DNA of 64,000 nucleotides, taken from NCBI GenBank assembly GCA_024364735.1, contig JAGFNQ010004735.1:502919-566918 (forward strand), read 5' to 3'. Under the pieces are notes generated by a model, which saw nothing but the letters and a program-made list of their open reading frames with translations, ran no database searches and was not told the DNA's origin. Origin of the DNA: Boesenbergia rotunda. Taxonomy: Eukaryota; Streptophyta; Magnoliopsida; Zingiberales; Zingiberaceae. How positions within the stretch are numbered: position 1 is the first letter of the stretch; the number at the start of each line of letters is the position of its first letter. Made by a program: the position numbers and the translations under genes. This document shows positions 1 to 11,126 of this stretch, piece after piece.

Positions 1-1207
1 ATTTAAAATGAGGTATAACTCTTCTTGAATTCAGTATCATATGATTAAAATTTAGTATATTTTCTATCAAATTTAGTATATCTTTTTTTTCCTAAATTCA
101 ATATATTTAAATTAGAATTTAGTATATTTTCTATCAAATTGAGTACTATTTTTTTTTTACCTGACTAATTGATTAGGAGCTCATATCAATTGATTAGCTT
201 AGAATGAATTAATTAGGCAATATTCTATAGAAAATATATTAAATTTTAATTAAATAATACTAAATTTATAAAAATTATATTTTATTTCACACTTTTGTAT
301 CTAAAAAAAATTGAGGATAATTTTATAATTTTGTAATTTAAACACATAAAATTGACCTGTTGAGAGTGACAATAAATTTTTTCTAATACAGAGACTAAAA
401 AAAAAATTGAATTTGTATGTAGGAAATTTAGGATACTTTTTTCTTAATCCGTACAGTGAATAATTCAATTTTTATCTTGTAGTATATATACGGATTTATT
501 TGTTTATTTTGCTTCAATAATTCAGAGCCTTGTAGATTTGGCGGATCAGCTGCCCGTCTTGGTGATCTCCTTCTGTAAAAGTCAAACGATCGTGAAAGGA
601 CGATCAACAATTAAAAGATTGGGCACGGATTTGTCAACTTGGATTAGTCAAAGTCGTACATAAAATACTAAAATTAAGTGAAAGTAAATGTCACCGATCG
701 ATCAAATAAGCTTCCTGCGAAATCTAAAGCTACATTGACAGGAAATAATATAAGAATTTATAATGACGCGCGTGCCATTTTTTTAAAAGCAATTGGTGGA
801 TTAGTTTATCCATCAAATTTTATTAATTTTAAAGATTACTAAAATTTAAATGTCTGTAAGAGTTTGTTTGTATTGTCCCGAGTTTATTCCGGGGTTGTTT
901 CCCCTGTCTAATTTATTCAGCAAAAGGTCAACCGATGAAGTTGACAGTATGGAAAATAGGGAAGGCCAAGTCGTATTTCACGGCCTTGAATAATTTTCGT
1001 TGACTCGCCAATCCGATGTGGTTGACTTTTTGGTGGACCTTCATTCCTAGATCTTGAGCTCAATTCACTAATAAAATTATGAAGTGAAGTTGTCTCCTTG
1101 ATTATTCAAACTGGATGATTGTGTAGAATCAATTATTCTCGAAACAAATTCTGACGATTACAACTGAGCAAACTCAGTGTCTCCAAATTACATCCAGGTG
1201 ATTTGGC
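1..1207. other. AT-rich intergenic DNA, no gene recognised
   Basis: This stretch is strongly AT-rich, with A and T runs and degenerate short repeats of the type aatttagtatat near the left edge. Reading frames are short and resemble no protein I know. There are no terminal repeats, tRNA or rRNA features. It forms the left flank of the Copia element that starts at 1331. Confidence 0.5.
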
Positions 1208-1330
1208 CTAGATTAGTCTCACAAGCTGTGGCATGAAGCTTGCTTTGCCCAAGGCCTTTCTGTAGTTCGTAGAGATCTCGCAGAGCTGGGAGGCACTCTT
1301 CTTAGTGATCTTGATAACAAATCAGAGTTA
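1208..1330 (-). pseudogene. Possible host-gene remnant, downstream half (cut by Copia insertion)
   Basis: Read on the minus strand, this stretch gives an open segment containing ITKKSASQLCEIS and YRKALGKASFMPQL, ending at a stop at 1208-1210. If the 5.2 kb Copia element to its right is removed, this frame continues that of the segment at 6548-6870 (ending SFLQALS), with one in-frame TGA near the join. The composition looks like an ordinary plant protein and not a transposon. I do not recognise the family. No function is claimed. A chance open frame remains possible. Confidence 0.35.
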
Positions 1331-1525
1331 TGTTAATATATAATAAAAAATTATTTATGTAAGGGTAGAATTGAATTTGTCTAGGCTAAAATTAGTTTAT
1401 TAAATTTATTATTATTTGTCTATATTTATCTCCTCTTCAAAATTTTATTTTTCTTCTTTCTGTTGTTTCTCCTTCTTTCTGCACCAGTTTTAGATTATAT
1501 TTATATTGTTTTCCTATTATTAGAC
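1331..1525 (+). repeat. 5' LTR of the Copia element
   Basis: The match to the 3' LTR at 6319-6547 starts at TGTTA and runs to about TTAGAC. It is shorter than the 3' copy, with an internal deletion. The right limit is approximate because the usual CA end and primer-binding site are not preserved. Confidence 0.7.
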
Positions 1526-1883
1526 CCTACCGAATTGAAAATTTTGAATTTGGAATGATTGCAATACCACCGTCAAGATTTATGATTTTCAAATATTTGA
1601 AGGGCGATCATTATAAAGTTTCTCCAACGTTTTCTACGTCATAGTTAGTTTAAAACTGCATTTGTAGAAGAATTATATTTTGTTAAATTTTAACTGTTAG
1701 ATCGCCCAGAAACTTTGAGGAAATATTCCTCGCACTCAGGGCTACATTTTGAACGGTGAAGATCAGATTTTGAGTTATTTAAATTCACCTGACGACTGAA
1801 AAATATGACAATTGATTTTGTCTTCTCCTTAAAAATTCGATAGTCAATCACAACAATGATTCTTTAAATTTGGAACACCCAAC

Positions 1884-2650
1884 ATGGCAGCAGTAGTTCC
1901 TCCTACAGAATTTGGAGGGGCTCAATCATCCAATGCCACAATTATAAATCTTACCGAACATTTTCAAAAGTTCTTGCATCTCATCCACATGTTATGTCTG
2001 CTTCTTCTCACAAAGGATGCCCCCCGGGGCTATGGTGCAGCGGTAAGGTACCTAGTTGTTAACCCAGGCATCCGCGGTTCGATCCCCAGCTACGGCGCAT
2101 TTTGCAGGAATTTTTCCTCCAAATGGGGCGCGAACCCTGGGACGCTGGGCTTCTAAATTGCCACCGCGAGCGCTTCCCGATTTACCCTGGTGACCGGTGG
2201 GAAACTTCCATGGGGCCGGGCCGGTCACCCCAGGTTCAATTTGTCTGCTGCCTGGTTCATCATTTTTTTTTCTTCTCACAAAGGTTGCACTATAATGGTA
2301 TCTCAGGTATACCTTCCACTATCTAAATCCTTGATTCTGGAACTTCGCATCATATGTCGTCTAATGTCAATTCTTTTATATTTATAATTTTTTCTCCTTC
2401 TGTGTCGATCATGACTACAGATGGTTCTCCCATGCAATTAGCTGGTGTTGGCTCTATTTCTACATCAAATTTGTCTCTGTCTAATGTATATCACATTCCT
2501 AATCTTACTTTGAATCTTGTCTCGGTTGGTCAATTATGTGATTCTGATTTCTCAGTTTCTTTTACTTCATCTTCTTGTTATGTGCAGGATTCGAGATTTC
2601 AGAAGCAAATTGGGATTAGCCGTAGACAGGGGGACTATATGTATTAGAAC
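1884..2650 (+). pseudogene. Copia gag tail and protease (broken, split by a SINE)
   Basis: The frame from 1884 has the motif VPPTEFGGAQSSN, typical of the gag C-terminus in one Copia group. It is interrupted at 2021 by a SINE. After the SINE, the protease active site reads ILDSGTSHHMS (about 2330-2363), the DSG signature of retroviral-type aspartic proteases. A stop codon lies just before it where the family normally has Trp. Downstream, LSLSNVYHIPNLTLNLVSVGQ is the usual continuation toward the gag-pre-integrase region. The aspartate is present but the polyprotein is not continuous, so no product is expected. Confidence 0.8.
2002..2288 (+). mobile_element. tRNA-derived SINE with 19-bp target duplication
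   Basis: A 249-bp body (2021-2269) inserted in the Copia gag-protease region. It is flanked by the 19-bp repeats TTCTTCTCACAAAGGATGC (2002-2020) and the same with one change (2270-2288). The body has an RNA polymerase III A box (TGGTGCAGCGG, 2033-2043) and B box (GGTTCGATCC, 2076-2085), and ends in a short T run. This layout matches Au-type plant SINEs, which is how I would class it, though subfamily is not certain. It depends on a LINE for movement. Removing the body restores the Copia reading across the site. Confidence 0.88.
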
Positions 2651-3605
2651 AACTAAAACTTCTAGATATTGGAGCATCCAATGTTAATTTGTCTTCCTTT
2701 TCGTTAAGCTCTGCTTCTTCTAATTTTTATTTGTGGTATTCTCATCTTGGATATGTTTCTTCTCCTCGTTTGAAATACTTAGCTTTTAAAGGAAATTTAA
2801 GAAAATTATAAACTCATGATATTTTAGATTGTTATGGATACAAATTAGTAAAATCTTTGCCTTACTTTTCTATAGAAGTATCTCTGTTTCTCTTGCATTG
2901 TTTGAATTAATTCATTTTGATGAGTGGGGTCCATCTTCAATTCGTACACCTGGTAGATCCTATTACTACATTTCCTTTATTAATGATTGTACTCGCTACA
3001 CTTGGGTCTATCTTATGAAACATCGTTTTGATTTCCTTGGTATCTATCATATATTTTCTGCCATGGTAAAAACTCAACATAATGTTATTATTAAATGTTT
3101 TCGATCTGATTTGGATAGTGAATATACATTTAATCTTTTTCTGAACTATTTGCCTCAAATGGTACACTTCATTAAAGTTCTTGTACTGATACTCCTGAAC
3201 AAAACTGTGTTACCGAAAGAAAACATAGACATATTATTGAAACTACACGTTCTATCTTGTTGTTTGCATATGTTCCTACCGAGTTCTGGGTGGGGGAGCT
3301 ATTCTTACTGTAGTCCATTCTATCAATAGAATTATATCTTTTATTACATCTGGTTTATCTCCTTTTGAAAAACGATATAGTTATGTTCCTAATTACTCTG
3401 TCTTAAGAGTTTTTGGATCCACATGTTTTGTCCTCCACCTTCATGTTGAACGTAGTAAGCTTAGTTCTCGGTCCGCTCTTTATATTTTCCTTGGCTATGA
3501 TGAGGGTAAAAAAGGATATGGATGTTATGATCCAGTTAGTCAAAAACTTTATGTCTCACGTCATGTTATTTTTCATGAACACATTCCATTCTATTCCATG
3601 ACCTA
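2651..3605 (+). pseudogene. Copia gag-pre-integrase and integrase (broken)
   Basis: A LWYSHLGYVSSPRLKYL segment near 2730-2780 is the H..LGH-type zinc-binding start of a Copia integrase. The integrase core follows from about 2905 (FELIHFDEWGPSS, then SYYYISFINDCTRYTWVYLM), with the catalytic-region motif IKCFRSDLDSEYT near 3090-3125. The part that should carry the final glutamate (TPEQN) is frameshifted near 3190. The C-terminal region continues to about 3605 (e.g. KLYVSRHVIFHEHIPF) in changing frames. Several stops make it non-functional. Confidence 0.8.
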
Positions 3606-3879
3606 ACAAGTAGACCACTCTAGCATCTCTTCATCTAATAATATTATTTGTAGGATTGACACTCATACAGATTTTGGTCATTAGCTTCCTGATGATCTCC
3701 CTGCTCCTACTGCTTTCCATAATGCTCCTGTGATAGCGGATCCTCCTTCTCATTAGCCTCAACGATCTCGTAAATCTACTCAATTGCTTGATTTTGTGTA
3801 TCTACTTATTCTAATTCTTTTTCTTCCTTTTTGGCTTCTATTCATTAATTGTCGGAGTCCTCCACTTATAGAGAGGGTT

Positions 3880-4365
3880 CGGTTGACCCTGTTTGGCAGC
3901 AGGATATGGTGGAAGAACTTTTTGCTTTGTATCAAATAGGTACTTGGGATCTTGTTCCACTTCCTTTTGGGAAGTTTGCAATTGGTTCTCAATAGGTGTA
4001 TAAGATCAAAATTAAATCTGATGGGTCAATTGAGTAGTATAAAGCTCATTTGATTGCTAAAAAATTTTCCCAACAATATGACATGGATTATAAGGAAACC
4101 TTTGCTCTAGTTTCCAAGCTTGTTACTATCCGTACTCTCATTGTAGTTGCATCTGTTCGTCAGTGGTCTATTTTTTAGATGGATATTAAAAATACTTTTT
4201 TAAATGGAGATCTTCAAGAAAAAGTTTATATGATGTCTCTATCAGGTGTCACTCACAATCCTAGTGAAGTTTGCAGACAAAAAAAAACTCTTTATGGCCT
4301 TAAACAAGCTCCTCGAGCTTAGTTTGACAAGTTCTCTATTATATTGAATCTCTTGCCTTTCTTCC
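3880..4365 (+). pseudogene. Copia reverse transcriptase, N-terminal half (broken)
   Basis: Readable motifs include WDLVPLP, YKIKIKSDGSIE, DMDYKETFA, IKNTFLNGDLQEKVYM and TLYGLKQAPRA, in the order of a Copia reverse transcriptase. In-frame stops replace expected tryptophans (for example before MDIKNTFLNG). The domain is cut at 4365 by a solo LTR and resumes at 5292. Confidence 0.85.
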
Positions 4366-5286
4366 TGTAAGTACCCAGGTAGGTTTTGATGTGGTCAACC
4401 GAGTCACATTAGGTCTTGTTGTATTTTGATCCCTGTGTCTAAGTATACATGAGCTTAGGAGCGCAGGAAGTCGAGCGGAAGACGTAGCGACCGAGAAGAA
4501 TGACACAGGAAGGGAGCCGATGAGCTTTGTGCATCCGAGAGACGCGGAGTTCTGCGGAAGAGTACGCCGGTGGAGCGAGAAGGACGCGCACGGTGTTCGA
4601 GGGATGAGAAACCGGGGGGAAGAACGCTCGAGAAGAAGGTCGGAGGAGGGTAAGCTCGACTCTGGAAGGCCCGAAATCACCCAAGAAATGTTGTGGGAAG
4701 CTGATCAGCATTGGGCTGACCCAAACCCACTCGGATGCTCGAGAGCACTCGGGCGGCTGTGAATGAGGGTGCCCCTATGCTCTCGGGCGCCCCTATGTAT
4801 ACAGGCGCCCGAGATGTGAAAACTCATCTAAACTTAGCTGTTTGTGAACGTTGCGCAGCGGTTAACAATCACGCCACGTGTCAAGCCCCCTCATGCATTT
4901 GGGCACCCCTATTGTGTCACATCAGCATTTGGATAAAATTGACCGGGACTATAAATAGACCCCCAGAGCTCAGTTCCAAAGATCCATCAATTGTAAACGA
5001 AATTCAATTTAGTTTTCTCTGTTTTCTGAGCGTTTTCATCGTGTAAGAGACTTCTTCGCCCGAAGGAGTTATTCAGGAGAATTACGCTTTATTTTGTCTT
5101 GGATTAGCAACTTTCCTGGTTGCAAACCAAGTAATTTTGTTTGCCTCTTTCTTTTCTATTTTGTTATTAATCAATTAATGTTATTTGTGAAACTAATCGC
5201 TATCTTTGTTTAGAAAGAACAAAAGATTTTATTTTTATATTTCAGGGGCAATTCACCCTCTCTTGCCAACCACATGATCACCTTCA
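4366..5286 (+). mobile_element. Solo LTR, 921 bp, inserted in the Copia reverse transcriptase
   Basis: The insert runs from TGTAAGTACCC to GATCACCTTCA and is flanked by the direct repeat CTTCC at 4361-4365 and 5287-5291. It carries TG...CA ends but no internal coding region, so it is a solo LTR left by recombination. Features include a TATA-like box (GACTATAAATAG near 4946-4957) and a perfect inverted repeat with 10-bp arms (CTCGGGCGCC at 4782-4791, complement at 4804-4813). The last bases before the end read like the CACCCTCTC tail seen in the other Copia LTRs here. Truncated relatives lie at 24329-25151 and, inverted, at 34205-34485. Confidence 0.88.
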
Positions 5287-5291
5287 CTTCC

Positions 5292-6270
5292 TAGTCAGCA
5301 TAACTCTGTTCTTTTTGTTTGTTGTACTTCGTCAGATCGCATGTTACTCTTTCTTTATGTTGATGACATGATTATTACAGGAGATGATATAAGTGGAATA
5401 GAAGAATTGAACTACATTTGGCTCATGAGTTTGAAATGAAAGGTTTGGGTCTTTTGCGTTATTTTTTGGGACTTGAAGTAGTTTATTTTCCTCGTGATTA
5501 TCTTCTCTCACTATCCAAATATTTGATGGCATTCTAGAGCAAGCTCATCTATCTGACATTCGCATTATGATACTCTACTTGAGATTAATGCTCGGTACTT
5601 TTTGACTGATGAAGTTATCTTGCCAGATCCTTCTTTATATTGCACTTTAGTTGGTAGTCTAGTGTATCTAACCATCACTGGACCTAACATTGCTTATGTT
5701 GTATGCATTGCCAACTAGTTTGTTGTTTCTCCCACTTTAGTACATTGGGGAGTTGTACTTCACATTCTTCGATATCTTCAAGGTACTCAATTTCATAGTC
5801 TTCTTTATCCTTCCACTTCTACATTAGAGTTGCGTGCCTATTTAGTTGCAAATTTGGGTGGTGATTCTATAGATCGTAAGTCTACCACATGATTTTATAT
5901 TTTCTTGGGAGATTCTCTTATATCTTGGAAGAGTGAAAAGTAAAATATTGTCTCTCATTCTTCTACCGAAGCAGAATATCGTATTATGACCATTACTATT
6001 ACTGAAATTGTTTGGTTACATTGGTTACTTGTTCATATGAGTGTTTTTTTCTTGAACCCTACTCCTATACATTGTGACAACTTTAGTATCATTCAAATTG
6101 CTCACAATTTTATTTTTTATGAACGCACCAAGCATATCGAGATTGATTATCATCTCACTCGATATCTCTATCAGAATGACACCATTACTTTGTCATTTAT
6201 CTCATCTTCTATGTAAATTGCAGACTTACTTACCAAGGCACATTCCACTACACGTTTTCAGTTTCTAGTT
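5292..6270 (+). pseudogene. Copia reverse transcriptase C-terminal half and RNase H (broken)
   Basis: The segment resumes right after the solo LTR. The polymerase metal-binding motif YVDDMIITGDD is at about 5356-5388. RNase H follows, including a readable STEAEYR motif (about 5955-5975) and the tail HIPLH/AHSTTRFQF before the purine tract. Frameshifts and stops occur throughout. The catalytic aspartates are still visible but the gene is dead. Confidence 0.82.
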
Positions 6271-6318
6271 AACAAACTCTCGATATTTTCGTTAAAGCAT
6301 CGTGAGTTTGAGAGGGGA

Positions 6319-6547
6319 TGTTAGTACATAATAAAAAATTATTTATATAAGGGTAGAATTATTTAGGATAGAATTATTCTTTTAAATTTGTTATTACTTG
6401 TCTATATATATTTCCTTTTTATATATAAGTCTTAAATTTTATGAATATAATTATCTAATCGTCATTTATTTTTTTCTTTTTCTTATCTCTCTCATTCTCT
6501 TTGTATCGATTTTAGATTATATTTGTATTATTTTCACATTAATAGAC
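6319..6547 (+). repeat. 3' LTR of the Copia element
   Basis: Begins TGTTAGTACATAAT directly after the purine tract at 6307-6318 and ends near TTAATAGAC. It matches 1331-1525 with many differences and an extra AT-rich block. Confidence 0.72.
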
Positions 6548-6870
6548 TGATAGAGCTTGCAGAAAAGAAACACAATGATTAAGTTCAGTGTATGGTGATA
6601 CAGGATCAAGTGAATTAATAATCCTTTCTTTGAGAAACACTTTGTTTGATAGTTTCGTCAGCAGATGCCAAATCTTGAAGTAGCTCAATCTGATCATATG
6701 CTTCCTCAACAGGATTTTGAGAGCACAGAGAGAACTTGAACTGCTCCAGATTCTTCCACCATGAAACTCTCCTCGTCTAAGGTTTCTCAAAATTTGACGA
6801 ACCAAAACAGCCAACTTTTTCCCCACTATTTGAATCAGCACGTATCTCGAGTAGAACTGTGATGCCTCAT
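6548..6870 (-). pseudogene. Possible host-gene remnant, upstream half
   Basis: On the minus strand, readable segments are WWKNLEQFKFSLCSQNPVEE, AYDQIELLQDLASADETIK and, after a shift of frame, SLDPVSPYTELNHCVSFLQ ending at the Copia border. These look like parts of one helical plant protein, broken by at least one frameshift. The frame appears to resume at 1330 on the far side of the Copia element. I do not recognise the family. Confidence 0.4.
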
Positions 6871-7122
6871 GAGCAGAAATTAAGGGCGCGGCGCAAACAA
6901 ATCGAGTCGGCTCACAATTTTTTCAAGCTGATTTGAGTAATATTGATTCATCTTTAAAATTATCAAGCTCGAGCAAAACTTGAATTCGTTCAATAATATC
7001 TTCGAGCCAAATTCGAATATATAATAATTTGTTCAAGTGTTCACGAGCTGCTTGAGTTTTTATTTTACATATATCACTTATTAATGGTTAATGGATTATA
7101 TTCTAATGGGTTAATGGGCCTT

Positions 7123-7386
7123 CGACCTCAAGCTCTTGACAAAAAAAAAAAAGACGAAATCGCTCGCCCCCAGCGCCCCCGTCGTACCCGTCCCAAGGCC
7201 ATCACGAGGGAAGTAAATCACGGTCCCTAGAGTAATTAGTGCACAGTTGGGCCGAGAATTGATACACCAAACGCCCAGAGTATTAATCCAATGCGCCTCG
7301 CGTGACTCGAACCCAGGACCTCTTAGATAATACTCTCATGTACTAATCATTCCGGATCCCCGTGGGGACGACCTCAAGCCCTTGAC
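7123..7386 (-). mobile_element. Second tRNA-derived SINE with 18-bp target duplication
   Basis: The body (7141-7368, 228 bp) is on the minus strand. Read that way, it has a B box (GGTTCGAGTC near 7307-7316) downstream of a weak A box and ends in a T run (A run at 7141-7152 on the plus strand). Direct repeats CGACCTCAAGCTCTTGAC (7123-7140) and CGACCTCAAGCCCTTGAC (7369-7386) flank it with one mismatch. The internal sequence differs from the SINE at 2021-2269, so it is another subfamily. Confidence 0.82.
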
Positions 7387-9318
7387 GTTCGAATAGGGGA
7401 AGAGGTCGAGGTATCGAACATTTTTAATTTATTAAGTTTTTGTATTCCTGATTTGAAATTGCTAGTAATTGAATTGAGAAATACGTGGTAGATTGAAGAG
7501 GGGGTAGAACTATGAATTTTTTATTTTCATCAGTTTTTATGTAATGACAAATTGAAGATAGTAGATTGAAGCGGGGTGATATAAACTTTTTATTTTCATC
7601 CGTTTTTGTTTATTTTTCTGAATTGGAAAATGTAATGGCAGATTAAAGATGGCAGATTAAAATGGGGTGGCAGTATAAACTTTTTATTTTCGTCAATTTT
7701 TGTTTATTTTTCTAAACTGTGAGATGTAATATTAATTAAATTTTTAACTGAGCTAAATTTGGATATTGGGTGTTATATGTTTCAAAACGTATAAATTAGT
7801 GATATTCTATTTTATTATAAATTATTGAAATATTATTTTATTTATTGTCCTTAGTTTTTATTCTATCTAGATTTATTTTATTTCTGTTTAAATTATTTGA
7901 ATTGGAAAGGAGTGTGGTATGAAAATTTTATTCTATTTTTATATTATTAACGCATTTGTCATTTTTGTTTATTTTTATTCTATTGCATTTAATTTAGTGT
8001 AAATTAATCAGATTCGAATAATTCTAATCAAGCTCAAATTCAAGTCGTCCTAAAGTTTAATTTTGTTCGAATCAAAACTCGAATAAATCGAATTTGAGCA
8101 TGAATCCATTTCGAATTGAGCTGAGCTCGAACTAATATTAATTAGTATTTTCGAAGTTCGAATCGTATATATATTTCAAACTTGGATCCGAATATTATTA
8201 TTTTTATAATATTTAACTCGATTCGATTCGTTTGCATCAAAACTTACGATCCATTGTCCGAAATCTTGGTTAATTTTCTCAGCACTTCGGCTGAACAATT
8301 TTACTCCGTCACAGATGTTTTCGTGCACCAGTTCATCCGTGTGTTGGAACAATGGCACGGCATCCAATTTCCCACCAAATGTTACACTGGACTACTATTG
8401 AGGAATTTAAACAAACACCTGTGATGTCGCTCCTCATTCCATCCGTCAATTGCGTCATATTGAATTCGCCGACCCCGCGCAACACCACCAATCGCTGCCG
8501 CTAGTACAGCCGCACCCGCTGCCGGATCTCCACCGGCAGGTTCCGTCACCTCATCCAAAGTTATAGCATATTGGTCCTTTGAAATGAACAAGCGGTCGAT
8601 TGTTGGCGCAACAATCACTGAATAAGTTGGGTTTCTGTCTTCATTAATATTTAGATCATCAAATATTGTTTTCTTTCAATAATACTTAATGACTCTGAAA
8701 TATTAGATACATAGTAACTGAAATATTTAATTTATTTTAGTAGATAATTAACCAAAACTAAATTGTTATTAAGTAGATATAATAATATGTAAATAATTTA
8801 ATGCCAACATATATGATTAGATATTTTCCATTATTTATTACAATCAAAAGTTAATATTTAACTTAGCAATATTTTTTTTTTATGGAAGGATCCATTATTA
8901 TCAGCCAAAATTATACTATAAGTAACGTCGGTAGGATAGCACTAACAAGAAAGGGAATTGAGGATAAGCCGAGAAAAGAATTACTACAAAAAGAAAATTT
9001 ATTTAAAATAAAGAATAATTCGTCAAATAGCTAAATAAATATTTATATACACTCTAAATCCTAAAATATATTCAAAAAGAAAAGAAATCTTAATATTTAG
9101 ATATTGATCCTACCTGAGATCACCGATAAACAACTCATCGATGAATGAGCTTTGAGGTTGATTAAGTCATTGATCACTTGACCACGTGGACCCATAGAAT
9201 GCTTCATTGATGCTTGGGTAGGGAGAGCGCTAAAGGTAGTGAGTAAGAATAACGGTTGATGCGCGTAGATTATATATATTTTTAGACATTGATTGACGTA
9301 CATCTATTTGTATTTTAC
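7387..9318. other. AT-rich spacer with short tandem repeats
   Basis: About 7490-7735 holds roughly three diverged units of around 90-110 bp sharing TTTTTATTTTCATC and GGCAGATTAAA-like pieces. The flanks at 6895-7070 and 7990-8200 have complementary-looking runs with TCGAG and TTCGAA words, perhaps ends of a decayed DNA transposon. Minus-strand open segments at 8176-8367 (containing HTDELVHENICDGVKLFSRS) and 8382-8618 could be gene debris. They have no recognisable domain and I give them no separate call. Confidence 0.4.
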
Positions 9319-10416
9319 TGATTGATGCTCTTTGTTGGTTTTGATTGACAGGACATGATATGGAAAAAAGAGAGCAAACATAAAGCAAAATGGACATCGG
9401 AGTAAACTAGTTGCCTAGGTCGAGTTAGTTGGCATAGCCATGTGACTCTCCCAGAGAGCCACCCTTGCATGGTCATGCCATATGACACGGTTGTGCCCCG
9501 TCAATCATGAGAAGCACACGGCATGGTTGTGCCGCCCCTTACGCTGACTACACGTCCCGGCCATGCCGATCAGAAGTAGAGGGGTAGTGCCCCTTGCTAT
9601 ATAAGACATTTTTCTCTCCTTTTGAGGCATCTTGACTTTGGGGCTCCGCCACTTGGCTTAGGGAAAGGTTCTCCCACCTAAGGGAAACCCTAGAGTGGTC
9701 ATCTTCATTATCTCCGACGATCTGTCCACCTCCGGAGCAAGAAGACATCCTAAAAACAATGGTGATCTACTTGATAAGCATTTCTTCCTTCTTCTTTTCA
9801 ATTTTAGGTTGTAAGCATGTTATCTTTTGTGTCTTTGGTTTGTTCGTCCTTTCTTATGGAGTAGTTTCTCCGATCTAGGATGCAGAGAGTAGCTATTATG
9901 TGATGTTAATATATAAACTATAGATTTATTCATTTTCTTGTTCAATGATATATTTATGTCTTATTCTATGTATTTTGCCTTGTATGTATTTGACGAAATA
10001 TATGAGTGATGAATACATGTAGTTGTGATGGATTGGTCACCACGTAAAAGGAATGTCCGAGATCGTATGATTGAGGATCCTTAGTGACAAGGGGTTCCTT
10101 TAACCAAACTTCTCGAGGGTTACCTCGAAATGGAGGACAATCCTCTATAAGAGATTATCTAATATTGGTAATGGGTTTCTCTTTATTCTGTGTTACGAAG
10201 TATTTTGCTTAATCTAGAGACAGATGACCGGAGGCCTTTAGTAACAAAGGATTACCTTTAACTGAATTCTCTGAGTTACCTTATCTACTTAATGGCATTG
10301 GATGCCCAAGGGGAAAACACTCCGGTGCACTTCTGTAGTGTTTACGCTGGCACCTAGTTAGTTTCACTACATTTTATTACTTGACAACGTTTTTGTGCAA
10401 TTACGAATTAACATCA
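9319..10416 (+). mobile_element. LTR (solo or truncated), same type as 32640-34068
   Basis: The right end reads TTATTACTTGACAACG followed by AATTAACATCA, matching in style the LTR at 32640-34068 read on its own strand. A TATA box (GCTATATAAGAC) lies at about 9596-9607. Just upstream are GC-rich repeats around CACGGTTGTGCC and CATGGTTGTGCC. No polymerase genes, primer site or clean target duplication was found. The left limit is approximate. Confidence 0.55.
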
Positions 10417-11126
10417 ACGGCCACAGAGTTTCCCAGTGCAGCCACTCTGACTCTTAAGTAAGTTTTTGACAAAGGGAGGAAGGACTAGAATTTCAGCCCC
10501 AAAGTGAGGGTTTTGCGTGTTTATGTGCACGTACCTTTGCCCATAAGGATGAACTATCTTTTATAGAGTTGTTGCTGGCTCTCACGCTCTCCAAGTGCTT
10601 CAAAATCCTCGTACTCGTTACTCATGTAAATTGGAGTAAAAGACTGTATTTATCAATTTATTTTTAAATAATTAGGTGTGTTTCCCAAGTTCTTCGAGGT
10701 TAAAGGATATGCTATCCGCGTCTTCAGCGAGCGACAACTTACCACTTTGATTACTATTAGTTGATGTCATTCTGATCTACCCAAGGTGCGCTTGAGCTGA
10801 GGAGTCGGGAGTCTGGAATAGAGGAGTCAAGACGACGTGGGGAACCAATCCACTCTAACTTTGAATGCCACCCAGCTGGATCCTTGACTCCTTTGGCTAG
10901 GGATTTGATACAAATGGAATAGGATAACCACTATGGTTAGGATTCGAAATGAGATTAGGCACAATTGGGACAAAGGAATGTGAAAATATTTTGACATGTT
11001 AGTGAAGAAATCAGGAATAGGGAAGCACAATTTGCTCAACAGATGACTTCTGAAGAAGGTCACACTCACACATCAGGAGGAGGGAGGTTAGGCAATCATT
11101 CCCATTTGAAAGTATTAGACCGTGAT
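10417..11126. other. Unassigned repeat-derived DNA
   Basis: No open frame of note and no terminal repeats. The sequence lies where the internal region of the reverse Gypsy-like LTR beginning at 11127 would be expected, but no primer site or gag motif could be read. Confidence 0.4.

Larger units (their letters stand above)
1331..6547 (+). mobile_element. Decayed Ty1/Copia LTR retrotransposon (with nested SINE and solo LTR)
   Basis: Two related repeats bound the element: a 5' LTR at about 1331-1525 and a 3' LTR at about 6319-6547. Both begin TGTTA and share a start reading nATAATAAAAAATTATTTAT and an end around TTTTAGATTATATTT. A purine tract (GAGAGGGGA) sits just left of the 3' LTR. Internal order is gag tail, protease, integrase, reverse transcriptase, RNase H, which is the Copia order. 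Stops and frameshifts are scattered through the coding part, the gag is mostly missing and no clear tRNA primer site follows the 5' LTR, so it is dead. The LTRs differ at many positions, so the insertion is old. No clean 5-bp target duplication could be read. Protein motifs resemble the Ivana/Oryco or Angela type, but clade is not certain. Confidence 0.85.

Noticed and set aside
2031..2100. tRNA gene (A box and B box in proper order)
   Set aside because: No cloverleaf with a matching acceptor stem can be formed; the sequence continues for 180 bp and is bounded by a 19-bp duplication, so it is a SINE head.
8176..8618. Two-exon host gene on the minus strand
   Set aside because: A GTAAGT donor-like site follows the first segment, but the two segments are in different frames with no workable intron between them, and no family is recognised.
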